NCBI RefSeq assembly: GCF_005938745.2
Contig: NZ_VCBX02000001.1
Coordinates: 1,011,501 to 1,075,500, forward strand
Length of the DNA stretch: 64,000 nt
Origin: Rhodococcus sp. KBS0724
GTDB taxonomy: Bacteria > Actinomycetota > Actinomycetes > Mycobacteriales > Mycobacteriaceae
Reading direction: 5' to 3'
Under the pieces are notes generated by a model. That model made no database searches. It was not told the DNA's origin and worked only from the letters and a program-made list of their open reading frames with translations. Of this stretch, positions 1 through 8,408 are shown one piece after another. The position numbers and the translations under genes were made by a program. Positions within the stretch are counted from its first letter, which is position 1; every line of letters begins with the position of its first letter.

Positions 1-1430
1 ATCAACATTGCCGGGTTCAGGGAGCTGAGTGCGTCCTGGTAGATCATGGCCATGTCGTGTCCGCGCAGCTTGTTTCGCTCCCGGTTGTTCAGCTCGAGGA
101 CGTTGACCCCGTCGAACAGGATTTCGCCGGTCACCACTGCGGTCTTGGGGAGTAGGCCCATGATCGCCAGCGACGTCAACGACTTGCCACAGCCCGATTC
201 GCCGACAAGAGCCATCGTTTCGTTCGGGCGGACGGTGAAGCTCACGTTGTCGACGATTGCCGTGTCGCCATAGCGTTCCGGGAACCGGATCGTGAGATTG
301 CGCACCTCGAGCAGCGGAGCGGCATCACCTTCGTACACAAGACGATCGGTGCGTGTCCGTTCGGTTTCCGCCAGGATCTTCAGGTGCGTTTCGAGTGGCG
401 TCGGTGCGGCAACCGGTTTGAGCGCCTTGCTGACGATGACACTCGAGTCGGCGAAGTCGTCGTCGATGACCGTCAACTTGGCATCCGATGCGGCTTCCGC
501 TTCGAGAATGAGCTCGTTGGACGTTTCCTCGGCAGCGGCGGTGCGGGCGGCTTCGAGAGCCGTCTTCTTGGTCTTCTTGAGGCTCGGATCAGCCATCGCG
601 TCGGTGAGACCCTCGGCAAGCACGTTGAGGGAGAGCACCGTCAGCAGAATCAGCAGACCGGGGAACACCGTTGCCCACCAACCGCCGAGCAGGACCATGT
701 TCTTACCGTCGGCGATCACCGATCCCCATGACGGGTCCGGCGGGCGCACACCCGCGCCGATGAACGACAGGCTGGCTTCGAGCACGATCGCGTCGGCGAC
801 CATGACCGTGCAGAACACGAGGACCGGTGCGGCGCAGTTGGAGATGACGTGTTTGACGACGATGTGGAAAGTGCTTGCTCCGATGACCTTTTCGGCTGCA
901 ACGTAGTCCTCGCCGTACTGAGCGAGCACGTTGGCGCGAACGACACGGGCAACCATCGGGGTGTAGAGGAAGGCGATGGTCACGATCAGGGTCGGGATCG
1001 AACCACCGAATGCCGCGACGAGGACGGCTGCGAGTGCAATACCCGGGAATGCCATGACGACGTCGAGAACACGCATGATGGTCTCGTCGACGGCTTTACG
1101 GCTGGTAGCCGCCACCGAACCGATGAGAGCACCGACGCACAGGGCCAGGAATGTGGAGCCAAGGCCGATGGCGAGTGACCAGCGCCCGCCGTACAGCAAG
1201 CGGCTGAACAGATCTCGTCCGAGACTGTCCTGACCGAACCAGTGGTCAGCGCTGGGTCCGGCCGTACCGACGGCCTGCTCGAGCGGGCTGTACTGCGTGA
1301 CCAGTGGCGCGAACAGACACGCGAGAACGATGATCGCGAGGACTGCCATGGACAGCCAGGCGGAGAGGGGAAAGCGTGAAAAGGTGATACCGGGACGCGA
1401 AAGCTTCTCGGTGAGTTTTCTTCTCATCAT
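1..1430 (-). CDS. ABC importer permease-ATPase fusion (DppC-DppD type), 3' end outside window
   Basis: Inner-membrane component of a dipeptide/sialate-type ABC importer. The first ~278 residues are a DppC-type permease with a first membrane helix near residues 20-42. A charged Ala/Glu/Lys-rich linker of about 90 residues follows, then an ABC ATPase domain from ~371, with Walker A GESGCGKS near 409-416 and a Q-loop reading YQDALSSLNP just before the window edge. The signature and Walker B motifs lie outside. The reading frame is continuous, so this is a true fusion. ATG at 1430 overlaps the stop of the upstream permease gene (ATGA) and is preceded by GGAG. As I recall, sialic-acid importers of the SatABCD/SiaEFGI kind carry a fused permease-ATPase subunit, which fits the catabolic genes next door. 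Substrate is inferred from context only. Confidence 0.85.
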   Translation of the reverse strand, partial: MMRRKLTEKLSRPGITFSRFPLSAWLSMAVLAIIVLACLFAPLVTQYSPLEQAVGTAGPSADHWFGQDSLGRDLFSRLLYGGRWSLAIGLGSTFLALCVGALIGSVAATSRKAVDETIMRVLDVVMAFPGIALAAVLVAAFGGSIPTLIVTIAFLYTPMVARVVRANVLAQYGEDYVAAEKVIGASTFHIVVKHVISNCAAPVLVFCTVMVADAIVLEASLSFIGAGVRPPDPSWGSVIADGKNMVLLGGWWATVFPGLLILLTVLSLNVLAEGLTDAMADPSLKKTKKTALEAARTAAAEETSNELILEAEAASDAKLTVIDDDFADSSVIVSKALKPVAAPTPLETHLKILAETERTRTDRLVYEGDAAPLLEVRNLTIRFPERYGDTAIVDNVSFTVRPNETMALVGESGCGKSLTSLAIMGLLPKTAVVTGEILFDGVNVLELNNRERNKLRGHDMAMIYQDALSSLNPAML

Positions 1431-2386
1431 GCTGCGCTCCGAAGTCGTGGATTGACAAGCAGGTAGAGGATGTCGACCACGAGGTTGACGACAACGAAGC
1501 CAACTGCGATGACGATGACAACACCCTGGACAACCGCGGGGTCACCGTTGGTGACGCCGTTGATCATGAGCTGGCCCATGCCGGGAAGGCCGAAGATCTG
1601 CTCGATGACCACGGCGCCGCCCAGGAGGTAACCGACGCGCAGGCCCAGAACGGTGAGCGGGTTGATCAGGGCGTTACGCAACACGTTTCGCCCGATCACC
1701 ACGGGGTAGGGCAGGCCGCTTCCGATTGCCGTGCGGACGTAGTCCTTGTCCAATTCCTCGACCATGGACGTGCGGATGATGCGAGTGAGTTGGGCTGCGA
1801 CGGGGAGCGACAGAGACAGTGCCGGCAGCGCCATGTACCAGAGCCAGTCCGTGATGGAGTCGGCCGGATTGACGTAGCCGCCGGTGGGGAACCAGCCGAG
1901 TTGGACGGCTAGGTACTGAATCATCAACAGTGCCAACCAGAATGACGGCGCGGCCACGCCGCCGAGTGAAATCACTCGAATGACCTGATCAGGCCAGCGA
2001 TCACGGAACAGTGCACTGGTGACACCGAAGATCAGCGAAAGCACGATGGCGATCACGAGTCCGAGCACCGTGAGCTGGATGGTCAGCGGCAGCGCCGTGG
2101 AGATCGAATCCAGTACCGGGGTACCGGAAATCAGGCTGTCACCCATGTTGCCACTGACAAGATCGGTCACGAAGTGGACGTACTGCAGCGGCAGTGGGTC
2201 GAGCAGTCCGTTCTCTTCCTTGAACTGCTGCAACTGTTCTGCCGTCGGGTTGCCACCGTTGAACGCCGCAGTCGCGGGATCGGTGGGCGCGAACTGCATC
2301 ACGATGAAAACGAACGCGATGATGCCGAGGATCAGGGGGATCAGTATCAGTAATCGCCTGATCAGCATGGGGAGGACTCTTGCCAT
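1427..2386 (-). CDS. ABC importer permease (DppB type)
   Basis: Integral membrane permease of the dipeptide/opine/sialate importer family, 319 residues from the chosen start. The N-terminal helix (LLILIPLILGIIAFVFIVM) and an EAA-like loop containing GSGLPYPVVIGRN followed by NALINPLTVLGLRVG are typical of DppB. It pairs with the permease half of the downstream fusion to form the channel. The start MARVLPML at 2386 gives the family's usual N-terminus; an upstream in-frame extension is unlike the family. The gene lies 40 bp after the lipoprotein gene and overlaps the next gene by four bases, so the three genes are one leftward operon. Confidence 0.88.
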   Translation of the reverse strand: MARVLPMLIRRLLILIPLILGIIAFVFIVMQFAPTDPATAAFNGGNPTAEQLQQFKEENGLLDPLPLQYVHFVTDLVSGNMGDSLISGTPVLDSISTALPLTIQLTVLGLVIAIVLSLIFGVTSALFRDRWPDQVIRVISLGGVAAPSFWLALLMIQYLAVQLGWFPTGGYVNPADSITDWLWYMALPALSLSLPVAAQLTRIIRTSMVEELDKDYVRTAIGSGLPYPVVIGRNVLRNALINPLTVLGLRVGYLLGGAVVIEQIFGLPGMGQLMINGVTNGDPAVVQGVVIVIAVGFVVVNLVVDILYLLVNPRLRSAA

Positions 2387-2426
2387 CGGGGGATCTCTCA
2401 GTCGATAGGAATGGCCGCGCGCAGCG

Positions 2427-4052
2427 TCAGGCGGGCTTTGTCTGAAGCAGGTTGACACCGGGGTACGGCAGGGGCGTGACGTCGGCGACCTTCTGCGGAT
2501 CCCAGGCGGTCAGCAGTTCCTGATGCAGAACCGGGTAGTAGACAGCGTTTTCCGCGATCTGGTTCAGGTACGACTGCACGAGGGTGCTCCGCTTGGCGGG
2601 GTCCGTCTCACGGGTTGCCTCGTCCATCGTGGCGTAGATCTTCTGTGCTTCCGGGGTGTCGTCCCACTTGGCGTAGGTCTTGGTCCACAGGCCGCCCTTG
2701 CTGTACGTGTAGCGGACGAGCAGGTCGACGTCGGATCCGAAAGCCTGCGGGTTGGACGTGCCGGCCGCGATCTGGAACTTCTGGCCGCTGTTGAGCTTGC
2801 TGACCATTGCGCTGGTGTCCTGCGGTTCGAGCGTCGTCTTGAATCCGACTGCGTCCCATGACTCTTTGATGGTCGGCAAGCAGTCAGACAGCCAGCTGAC
2901 GTTGGTGGAGAGCAGTGTCAGATCGAGACCACTGACGCCGGCAGCGGAGAGCAGCGAGCGGGCCTTGTCCGGATCGTAGGAGTACACGGTCGACGCCCGC
3001 ACGTAGTCGGGGTTGCGCTCGTACAGGTAGCTCGTGGCCGGTGCGGCCTTGCCGCCGAGGGCGATCTCGATCATCTTCGGAGTGTTGATCGCGTAGAACA
3101 TCGCCTGACGAACGCGAACATCGTCGAACGGTGCCTGCGTCGTGTCGAAGAGCAGGTACATCAGGTTCATGCCCGGATTACCCTCGACGGTACGTCCGCC
3201 GGACGTCAGCGTCGGGACGTTGGCGACGGGGATGTTGTCGGCGAGCTGAGCGCCGGCATTGTTGCCGGACACTCGCGCGATACGCGACGACGTGTCGACG
3301 ATGGACAGCCAGTTCATGGTCGTGAAGTTGGCCGGACGCGGTCCGTTGTACGCGGGGAAAGCCTCGAATGCCGTGTTGCTCTTGGGGGTATGGCTGGTCA
3401 CCTTGTACGGACCGGAACCCACCACGAGCGTGCCGGACTTGGCTTCGTCCCAGTGACCGTCGAAGACATGCTTTGGCATGATCTTGGCAATCGACAGGCG
3501 TTGAGCAGCAGCGCTGAACGGGTAGTTGAAGTTGAGCGTCACGGTCTGATCGTCGACCTTGGTGACGGACTGCAACCAGGAAGAGAAGAAGGAGCGGATC
3601 AGCACGTTCTGCTGGGGATCGAGAATGCGCTCGAAGCTGAAGACGACGTCGTCCGAGGTGACCGGAGTGCCGTCGTGCCAGGTGGCGCCGTCGCGGATCT
3701 GCATGGTCCAACTCGACGCGGTGGCGTCGGTGGGAACCGTCTTCGCCAGTGCGGCATACGTCTCGCCGGTGGCCGGATCGTTTTCGAGCAGACCTTCGTA
3801 CACGTGGTTGACCGCAGCCATCAGGAAGCCCGACGCGGTCTGCATCGGATCGAAGCTCTGGTCGTTTCCGTATCCGATGGCGGTGGTGAGATCGCCCGTG
3901 GACGAGGAGCCGCCCACGACCGAGGTCGACGACGGGCCGCCGCCGCACGCTGCGAGGGTTGCGGTGATACCTGCAGCGGCTCCGATGAGGCCGGTGTACC
4001 GGAACAGGTCCCGGCGGCTAATGGCGGAGCTCAGCGGTCGTTGGTTCTTCAA
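2427..4052 (-). CDS. Extracytoplasmic solute-binding lipoprotein (SBP_bac_5 family)
   Basis: Substrate-capturing component of the importer, 541 residues. It has a twin-arginine signal with a lipobox: SRRDLFRYTGL at residues 12-22, then LAAC with the lipidated Cys at about 36. Family 5 features include the DGATWHDGTPVTSDDVVFS stretch near residue 125. I chose the TTG start at 4052 because GGAGG lies 5 nt upstream; the longer TTG start at 4064 has no ribosome-binding site. It is the first gene of the leftward operon and faces the catabolic operon across a shared regulatory region. Binding of a sialate-like sugar acid is inferred from the neighbouring nan/nag-type genes; a peptide ligand cannot be excluded. 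Confidence 0.87.
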   Translation of the reverse strand: MKNQRPLSSAISRRDLFRYTGLIGAAAGITATLAACGGGPSSTSVVGGSSSTGDLTTAIGYGNDQSFDPMQTASGFLMAAVNHVYEGLLENDPATGETYAALAKTVPTDATASSWTMQIRDGATWHDGTPVTSDDVVFSFERILDPQQNVLIRSFFSSWLQSVTKVDDQTVTLNFNYPFSAAAQRLSIAKIMPKHVFDGHWDEAKSGTLVVGSGPYKVTSHTPKSNTAFEAFPAYNGPRPANFTTMNWLSIVDTSSRIARVSGNNAGAQLADNIPVANVPTLTSGGRTVEGNPGMNLMYLLFDTTQAPFDDVRVRQAMFYAINTPKMIEIALGGKAAPATSYLYERNPDYVRASTVYSYDPDKARSLLSAAGVSGLDLTLLSTNVSWLSDCLPTIKESWDAVGFKTTLEPQDTSAMVSKLNSGQKFQIAAGTSNPQAFGSDVDLLVRYTYSKGGLWTKTYAKWDDTPEAQKIYATMDEATRETDPAKRSTLVQSYLNQIAENAVYYPVLHQELLTAWDPQKVADVTPLPYPGVNLLQTKPA

Positions 4053-4089
4053 GGCGGCCTCCAAGGCGGGGAGCGGGACATCTCGGGTG

Positions 4090-4110
4090 GGATAGGGGAT
4101 GTCCTATGTT
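4090..4110. promoter_or_regulatory. Putative operator, left copy of a mirrored pair
   Basis: A 21-bp site ending GGGATGTCCTATGTT, found again in inverted orientation at 4289-4309 with a single mismatch. Inside it ATAGG and CCTAT form an inverted repeat with a 6-bp spacer, as expected for a dimeric regulator. A weaker copy (GTCCGATGTT) follows at 4115-4124. It lies 38 bp upstream of the binding-protein start codon. The regulator is not identifiable in this window. Confidence 0.6.
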
Positions 4111-4288
4111 CGACGTCCGATGTTGCGTAACCTACATTGTGGATCAGAAAGCGTCTAGAGACTCTTTGGAACTTGTTGCCCGAAAATTCATCTTTCAGCG
4201 GGTTTCGCGAACCTTTTGATGCCTCTACCTGCATAGATGAAGACTGTGTTACCGACCTCGAATTGACGGTCGATCACACTGGCCGTAT

Positions 4289-4309
4289 AACATAGGACAT
4301 CCCTTATCC
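4289..4309. promoter_or_regulatory. Putative operator, right copy of a mirrored pair
   Basis: Inverted copy (AACATAGGACATCCC and flanks) of the site at 4090-4110, with 20 of 21 positions identical. It ends 16 bp before the start codon of the first oxidoreductase gene, overlapping the expected promoter/leader. The mirrored arrangement suggests that one regulator controls both the import and the catabolic operon. Confidence 0.6.
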
Positions 4310-4325
4310 AATCTTTGGAGACTTC

Positions 4326-5375
4326 ATGACCCGATACAAAGTCGGCGTGGTCGGTTGCGGATTCTTCGGTAGTTCACTCGCACGCGAGTTTGCTGCCCAT
4401 CCACGTTTCGAACTCACGATGCTCTGCGACCGAGATCTAGAACGGGCAACGGAAGCCGCCGGAGAATTCGGCGCGACCCCCACCAACGATCACGATGATG
4501 TGGCGGCTGACGCGACGATCGACCTTGTTGTAGTCGCGACCCCCAATCACACGCATGCAGAACCGGCACTCGCCGCACTGACACACGGCAAGGCAGTGTT
4601 CGTCGAGAAGCCACTGGCAGTCGAGCTCTCCGACGCTCGCGGCATGATCGAGTGCGCCGAGACCAACGGTTCGACGCTCATGGTCGGACACATCATGCGG
4701 ATGATGCCGGGTGTGCGACGTCTGGCCGCGTCGGTCCGGTCCGGAGAGATCGGTGACGTCAATGCCATCGAGACGTCGCGGTCGCGCTGGATCGACACCG
4801 CCGGAGCGGACCCGCAGTGGTGGAAGCTCGACAAGAGCCAGACCGGCGGCGAACTCACCCACGAAATCCATGAACTCGACCTACTGTGCTGGCTCGGTGG
4901 CGACGTCAGCGCCGTGTCGAGCATCGCGACGCCGGACGACGGATTCCGTACAACTGTTGTGAAGTTCTCGAACGGCGCGGTCGGCACGCACACCATCTCG
5001 ACCCGCTCGCACACGTCGTCGTGGGATCTGACGGTCAATGGATCGAACGGCGCGCTGCGGGCAGATTTCCGTACCGGACTGGTGGAGAAGTCCACGGATG
5101 GTCAGGTTGTCGAATCCTGGCCCATCTTCGACGATGCGGACGAGAATCAGTCCTTGATCGACTCGGCGACCAAGACGCAGAAGTACAACTCCGGCGGCGG
5201 GGCGTCGTCGGTGTGGATGCAGGCCGCAATCCGTCACGAAATCGACGAGATCGCACGGGTTCTCGATTCCGGTGACGAATCGCCTCTCACGGCGGCTACC
5301 GATCGAGCTCTGCTCGTGGCGCAGCAGGTACGAGTTGGACAGGCGGAGCCCGCAGACCTTCGAGTTGCGCGATGA
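4326..5375 (+). CDS. Gfo/Idh/MocA-family oxidoreductase 1
   Basis: NAD(P)-dependent sugar oxidoreductase fold, 349 residues. The N-terminal Rossmann motif GVVGCGFFGSS (residues 7-17) and the VEKPLA motif (Lys95) characterise the family; a C-terminal substrate domain follows. GGAG five bases before ATG supports the start. It opens an operon in which successive genes overlap by ATGA. Members near sialate genes (E. coli YjhC, Ruminococcus gnavus NanOx, as I recall) convert 2,7-anhydro- or 2,3-dehydro-sialic acid to Neu5Ac, a possible role here. GH109 glycosidases share this fold, so a hydrolytic NAD-dependent role is an alternative. Confidence 0.85.
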   Translation: MTRYKVGVVGCGFFGSSLAREFAAHPRFELTMLCDRDLERATEAAGEFGATPTNDHDDVAADATIDLVVVATPNHTHAEPALAALTHGKAVFVEKPLAVELSDARGMIECAETNGSTLMVGHIMRMMPGVRRLAASVRSGEIGDVNAIETSRSRWIDTAGADPQWWKLDKSQTGGELTHEIHELDLLCWLGGDVSAVSSIATPDDGFRTTVVKFSNGAVGTHTISTRSHTSSWDLTVNGSNGALRADFRTGLVEKSTDGQVVESWPIFDDADENQSLIDSATKTQKYNSGGGASSVWMQAAIRHEIDEIARVLDSGDESPLTAATDRALLVAQQVRVGQAEPADLRVAR

Positions 5376-6367
5376 CCGTCCGCGTTGCCGTGATCGGCAG
5401 CGGCGGAATCGCCCGGGACCACGTACGTTCGCTCGGCAGTCTGCCAACGGTGGAGGTCGCGTACGTCGTCGGTAGTGACTTGGGCCGGGCCGCCTCGGTT
5501 GCGGCTCTCGCACCGGGAGCGCAGGCGAGCACCGATCTGGACCGAGTTCTGGCGGATCCGTCGATCACGGCCGTCAACGTCGTCGGGGCAACTCCCGATC
5601 ATGCGCCGGTGACGATTGCAGCCGGCCTGGCGGGAAAGCATGTTCATGTCGAGAAGCCGGCGGCACTGACCGTCGCAGACTTCGACGCCATGGTTGCCGC
5701 CACCGAAGGTAACGGCACGTCGTTGATGGTCGGCCAGACCGTACGGTTCCAGCCGTCGATCACCTCGATCGGCGCTTCCGTTGCGCAGGGCGCTATCGGT
5801 GATCCCCGCTTGATCCATCTGAGTTGGTACACCGGCCACGTCTGGCCCGGCGGCTGGCGCGGGTGGCAACACGACAAGGAACGATCCGGCGGCCACCCCG
5901 TTCACAATGGAACTCACGCACTCGATCTGGTGACCTGGCTGATCGACCGCAAGCCGATTCGGGTGTTTGCCCGCAGCTTCCCGACCTTTGCCGCCGGCAT
6001 GCCCGTTCACGACAGTTTCCACCTGACCGTCCGATTCGAGGACGGTTCCCTGGCGTTGATCGAACTGGCGTACGCGTTGCCACAATCGGGAAAGATGGTG
6101 CGACGCATCGTAGTCTCCGGCACGCGAGGAACTCTCGCGCACGACACGGGTGACGATCCGGGACTCATGTCCGACACCACCAACGCTCCGCCGTCGTCGA
6201 TCGAAGACGCCATGACACATCAGATGCGCCACTGGATCGGCACTCTCGACGGTTCCGTGACACCGCTGGTCCAGAACTGGCAGGTGCGCGCGGCGCTGGC
6301 GACCGCGGTGGCCGCCCAACAGTCCCTCGAAACCGGGCGCGCAGTTGCAATCGGAGGACAGCAATGA
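5372..6367 (+). CDS. Gfo/Idh/MocA-family oxidoreductase 2
   Basis: Second of three successive Gfo/Idh/MocA proteins, 331 residues. AVIGSGGIA at residues 6-14 is the dinucleotide-binding loop and VEKPAAL (Lys95) the conserved EKP motif. A later GGHPVHNGTHALDLVTW stretch resembles the substrate/catalytic-loop HxxHxLD pattern of the family. It starts within the stop of the previous gene (ATGA) and ends the same way, so translation is probably coupled. Sequence divergence from oxidoreductase 1 suggests a different substrate or step rather than a recent duplication. Exact reaction unknown. Confidence 0.84.
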   Translation: MTVRVAVIGSGGIARDHVRSLGSLPTVEVAYVVGSDLGRAASVAALAPGAQASTDLDRVLADPSITAVNVVGATPDHAPVTIAAGLAGKHVHVEKPAALTVADFDAMVAATEGNGTSLMVGQTVRFQPSITSIGASVAQGAIGDPRLIHLSWYTGHVWPGGWRGWQHDKERSGGHPVHNGTHALDLVTWLIDRKPIRVFARSFPTFAAGMPVHDSFHLTVRFEDGSLALIELAYALPQSGKMVRRIVVSGTRGTLAHDTGDDPGLMSDTTNAPPSSIEDAMTHQMRHWIGTLDGSVTPLVQNWQVRAALATAVAAQQSLETGRAVAIGGQQ

Positions 6368-7419
6368 CCGGCACCGGCTCGATCCGTATCGGATTCATCA
6401 GCGGCGTAAGGCATGCCGGTTCGTACGCGGACCTGTTGCGAGCCGACCCTCGCGTGCAGTTGGTCGGTGTCGCCGACGAAACATCGGTGCCGGACTGGAT
6501 CCGCGACGACGGAATGAAGATGGCTGCTTCCGCTGACATCCCGTGGATCGACGATCTCGGCGAGCTTCTCGATCCCGACCGCATCGATCTGGCGGTCATC
6601 TGCAGCGAACCGACTCGGCACGCCCGGCTCGCCATCGCCGCCTTGAACGCGGGACTTGATGTGCTCGTGGACAAGCCGGTGGGAATCGACGAGGCAGAAG
6701 CCGCTGCCGTTCAGGAAGCAGCAGAGGCAAACGGACGCATCTGCACCGTCGTCAATCGCACGCATTCACCTGCACTGCGGAGATTGCGCCGCTGGATCGA
6801 CGCGGGAAACCTCGGACTTCCACGCCACGTCGATATCGAGTTCCTGGCCAGCGGAACACATTTTGCGACGTCCGTGGAGCGGCCGGAGTTGGTTGTCGAC
6901 CCAGCGCTGTCCGGTGGCGGAGAAGTTGTGAACTTCCTCGGATACGCCGCCGACTATCTCCGTTACCTCACCGGCCTCGACGTCACCGAGGTGTACGCGG
7001 AGACAAGCACGTTGTACGGCGGCGCACACGAGAAGTTCGGTGTGGAAGACACCGCCCTTGTTTCGCTGGCTCTTGCACACGGCGTGACCGCGACCGTCAC
7101 AGTCGGAAGAATCCCGGCTGCACCGGGTTTCGGTGCAAACATCGCAACGGTTCGGGTCCTCGGATCGCACGGCTACGCCAGTTCGGACGACGACAAACCT
7201 GCTGTCATGCAGTTCGGTGGTTCCGGTGATGTCACCGCACTACCCATCGGGGGATTCGGATCCGACAACGCGGTTTCGAGCTTCCTCTCGCACCTCCTCG
7301 ATCGTTTTCCGAAGCGCATCGAACCTGATTACTCCGTAGCCGACGCTCGTGCGTCGATGCGTGTGATCGACGCCGCGTACCGGTCCGCCGCGTGCGGGCA
7401 GCCGGTTTCCGTAGCTTGA
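6364..7419 (+). CDS. Gfo/Idh/MocA-family oxidoreductase 3, atypical nucleotide loop
   Basis: Third tandem member, 351 residues, starting in the ATGA overlap with the second. The usual GxGxxG loop is replaced by GFISGVRHAGSY (residues 10-21); the VDKPVG motif (Lys104) is retained. It ends 58 bp before the aldolase gene. The altered loop may change cofactor preference or indicate a tightly bound or absent nucleotide. It could act on the same unusual sialate derivative as its neighbours or form a hetero-oligomer with them; neither can be told from sequence. Confidence 0.8.
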   Translation: MTGTGSIRIGFISGVRHAGSYADLLRADPRVQLVGVADETSVPDWIRDDGMKMAASADIPWIDDLGELLDPDRIDLAVICSEPTRHARLAIAALNAGLDVLVDKPVGIDEAEAAAVQEAAEANGRICTVVNRTHSPALRRLRRWIDAGNLGLPRHVDIEFLASGTHFATSVERPELVVDPALSGGGEVVNFLGYAADYLRYLTGLDVTEVYAETSTLYGGAHEKFGVEDTALVSLALAHGVTATVTVGRIPAAPGFGANIATVRVLGSHGYASSDDDKPAVMQFGGSGDVTALPIGGFGSDNAVSSFLSHLLDRFPKRIEPDYSVADARASMRVIDAAYRSAACGQPVSVA

Positions 7420-7477
7420 CCACCCTGTAAATGTTTTGCCCCGCAATTTAATCCGATAATCAAAGTACGGAGACCCC

Positions 7478-8407
7478 ATGAGTACCGACACCACGACCTT
7501 CAGCGGAATTGTTCCCCCGATCGTCACACCCCTGACCATCGACGGTGACGTTGACACGAAGTCGCTCGAGCGCCTCCTGTCGATGCAGATCGAAGCCGGC
7601 GTCGACGGACTGTTCATCCTCGGTTCCTCGGGCGAGGTCGGTTACCTCACCGACGCTCAGCGCGCCCAGGTCGTGCAGACCGCCATCGGCCATGTCGGCG
7701 GCCAGTTGCCGGTGCTGGTCGGCGTCAACGACATGACCACGAACCGCGTCATCGCCGTTGCCGAGCAGGCACGCGACGCCGGTGCCGACGCCATCGTCGC
7801 GACAGCTCCGTTCTACGCGATCACCAACGCCGAAGAGACAGCCACGCACTTCCGCTCCATCCATGCCGCAGTGGATCTTCCGCTGTTCGCCTACGATGTT
7901 CCGGTTCGCGTGCACAGCAAGCTTCCCGTCGCAATGCTGGTCGAACTCGGCCGTGAAGGTGTCATCGCCGGTGTGAAGGACTCGAGCGGCGACGACGTCA
8001 GCTTCCGCATGCTGCTGCGTCAGTCTGTCGACCTCGAGAACTTCGCGGTCTTCACCGGCCACGAGGTTGTTGTCGACGGCTGCTTGCTCATGGGTGCATC
8101 GGGTGCAGTGCCCGGCCTGGCCAACGTCGATCCCCACGGCTACGTGCGCCTGTGGCGCGCCGCGCAGGCCGGCGACTGGGCCGCAGCCAAGACCGAGCAG
8201 GACCGTCTCACGGACCTCTTCTCCATCGTCGAGGCTCCGGCACCGGGTCGAGTCAGCGCCGGCGCCGCCGGTCTGGGCGCCTTCAAAACCGCCTTGGCTC
8301 TGCGAGGCGTCATTTCGAGCAACACGATGTGCGCACCGATGCTCTCGCTCGACGAGTCCGAGGCTGCAGCGATCAAGGTCATTCTCGAACGCGCCGGACT
8401 GCTCTGA
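7478..8407 (+). CDS. nanA: N-acetylneuraminate lyase / DHDPS-family aldolase
   Basis: Class I aldolase of the dihydrodipicolinate synthase/neuraminate lyase family, 309 residues, the usual length. Expected residues are present: GSSGE at 49-53 (pyruvate carboxylate binding), Tyr139 in YDVP and the Schiff-base Lys167 in GVKDSSGD. The likely reaction is cleavage of an N-acylneuraminate to pyruvate plus N-acylmannosamine, inferred from the ManNAc kinase and ManNAc-6-P epimerase genes that follow. The motif around Lys167 is closer to generic family members than to E. coli NanA, so a related 2-keto-3-deoxy acid remains possible. GGAG lies five bases upstream of the ATG. Confidence 0.8.
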   Translation: MSTDTTTFSGIVPPIVTPLTIDGDVDTKSLERLLSMQIEAGVDGLFILGSSGEVGYLTDAQRAQVVQTAIGHVGGQLPVLVGVNDMTTNRVIAVAEQARDAGADAIVATAPFYAITNAEETATHFRSIHAAVDLPLFAYDVPVRVHSKLPVAMLVELGREGVIAGVKDSSGDDVSFRMLLRQSVDLENFAVFTGHEVVVDGCLLMGASGAVPGLANVDPHGYVRLWRAAQAGDWAAAKTEQDRLTDLFSIVEAPAPGRVSAGAAGLGAFKTALALRGVISSNTMCAPMLSLDESEAAAIKVILERAGLL

Positions 8408-8408
8408 C

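Noticed and set aside
1..596. Separate ATPase gene starting at the internal ATG 596
   Set aside because: The frame runs continuously from the permease domain with no stop codon and no ribosome-binding site before the internal ATG, so a fusion is the simpler reading.
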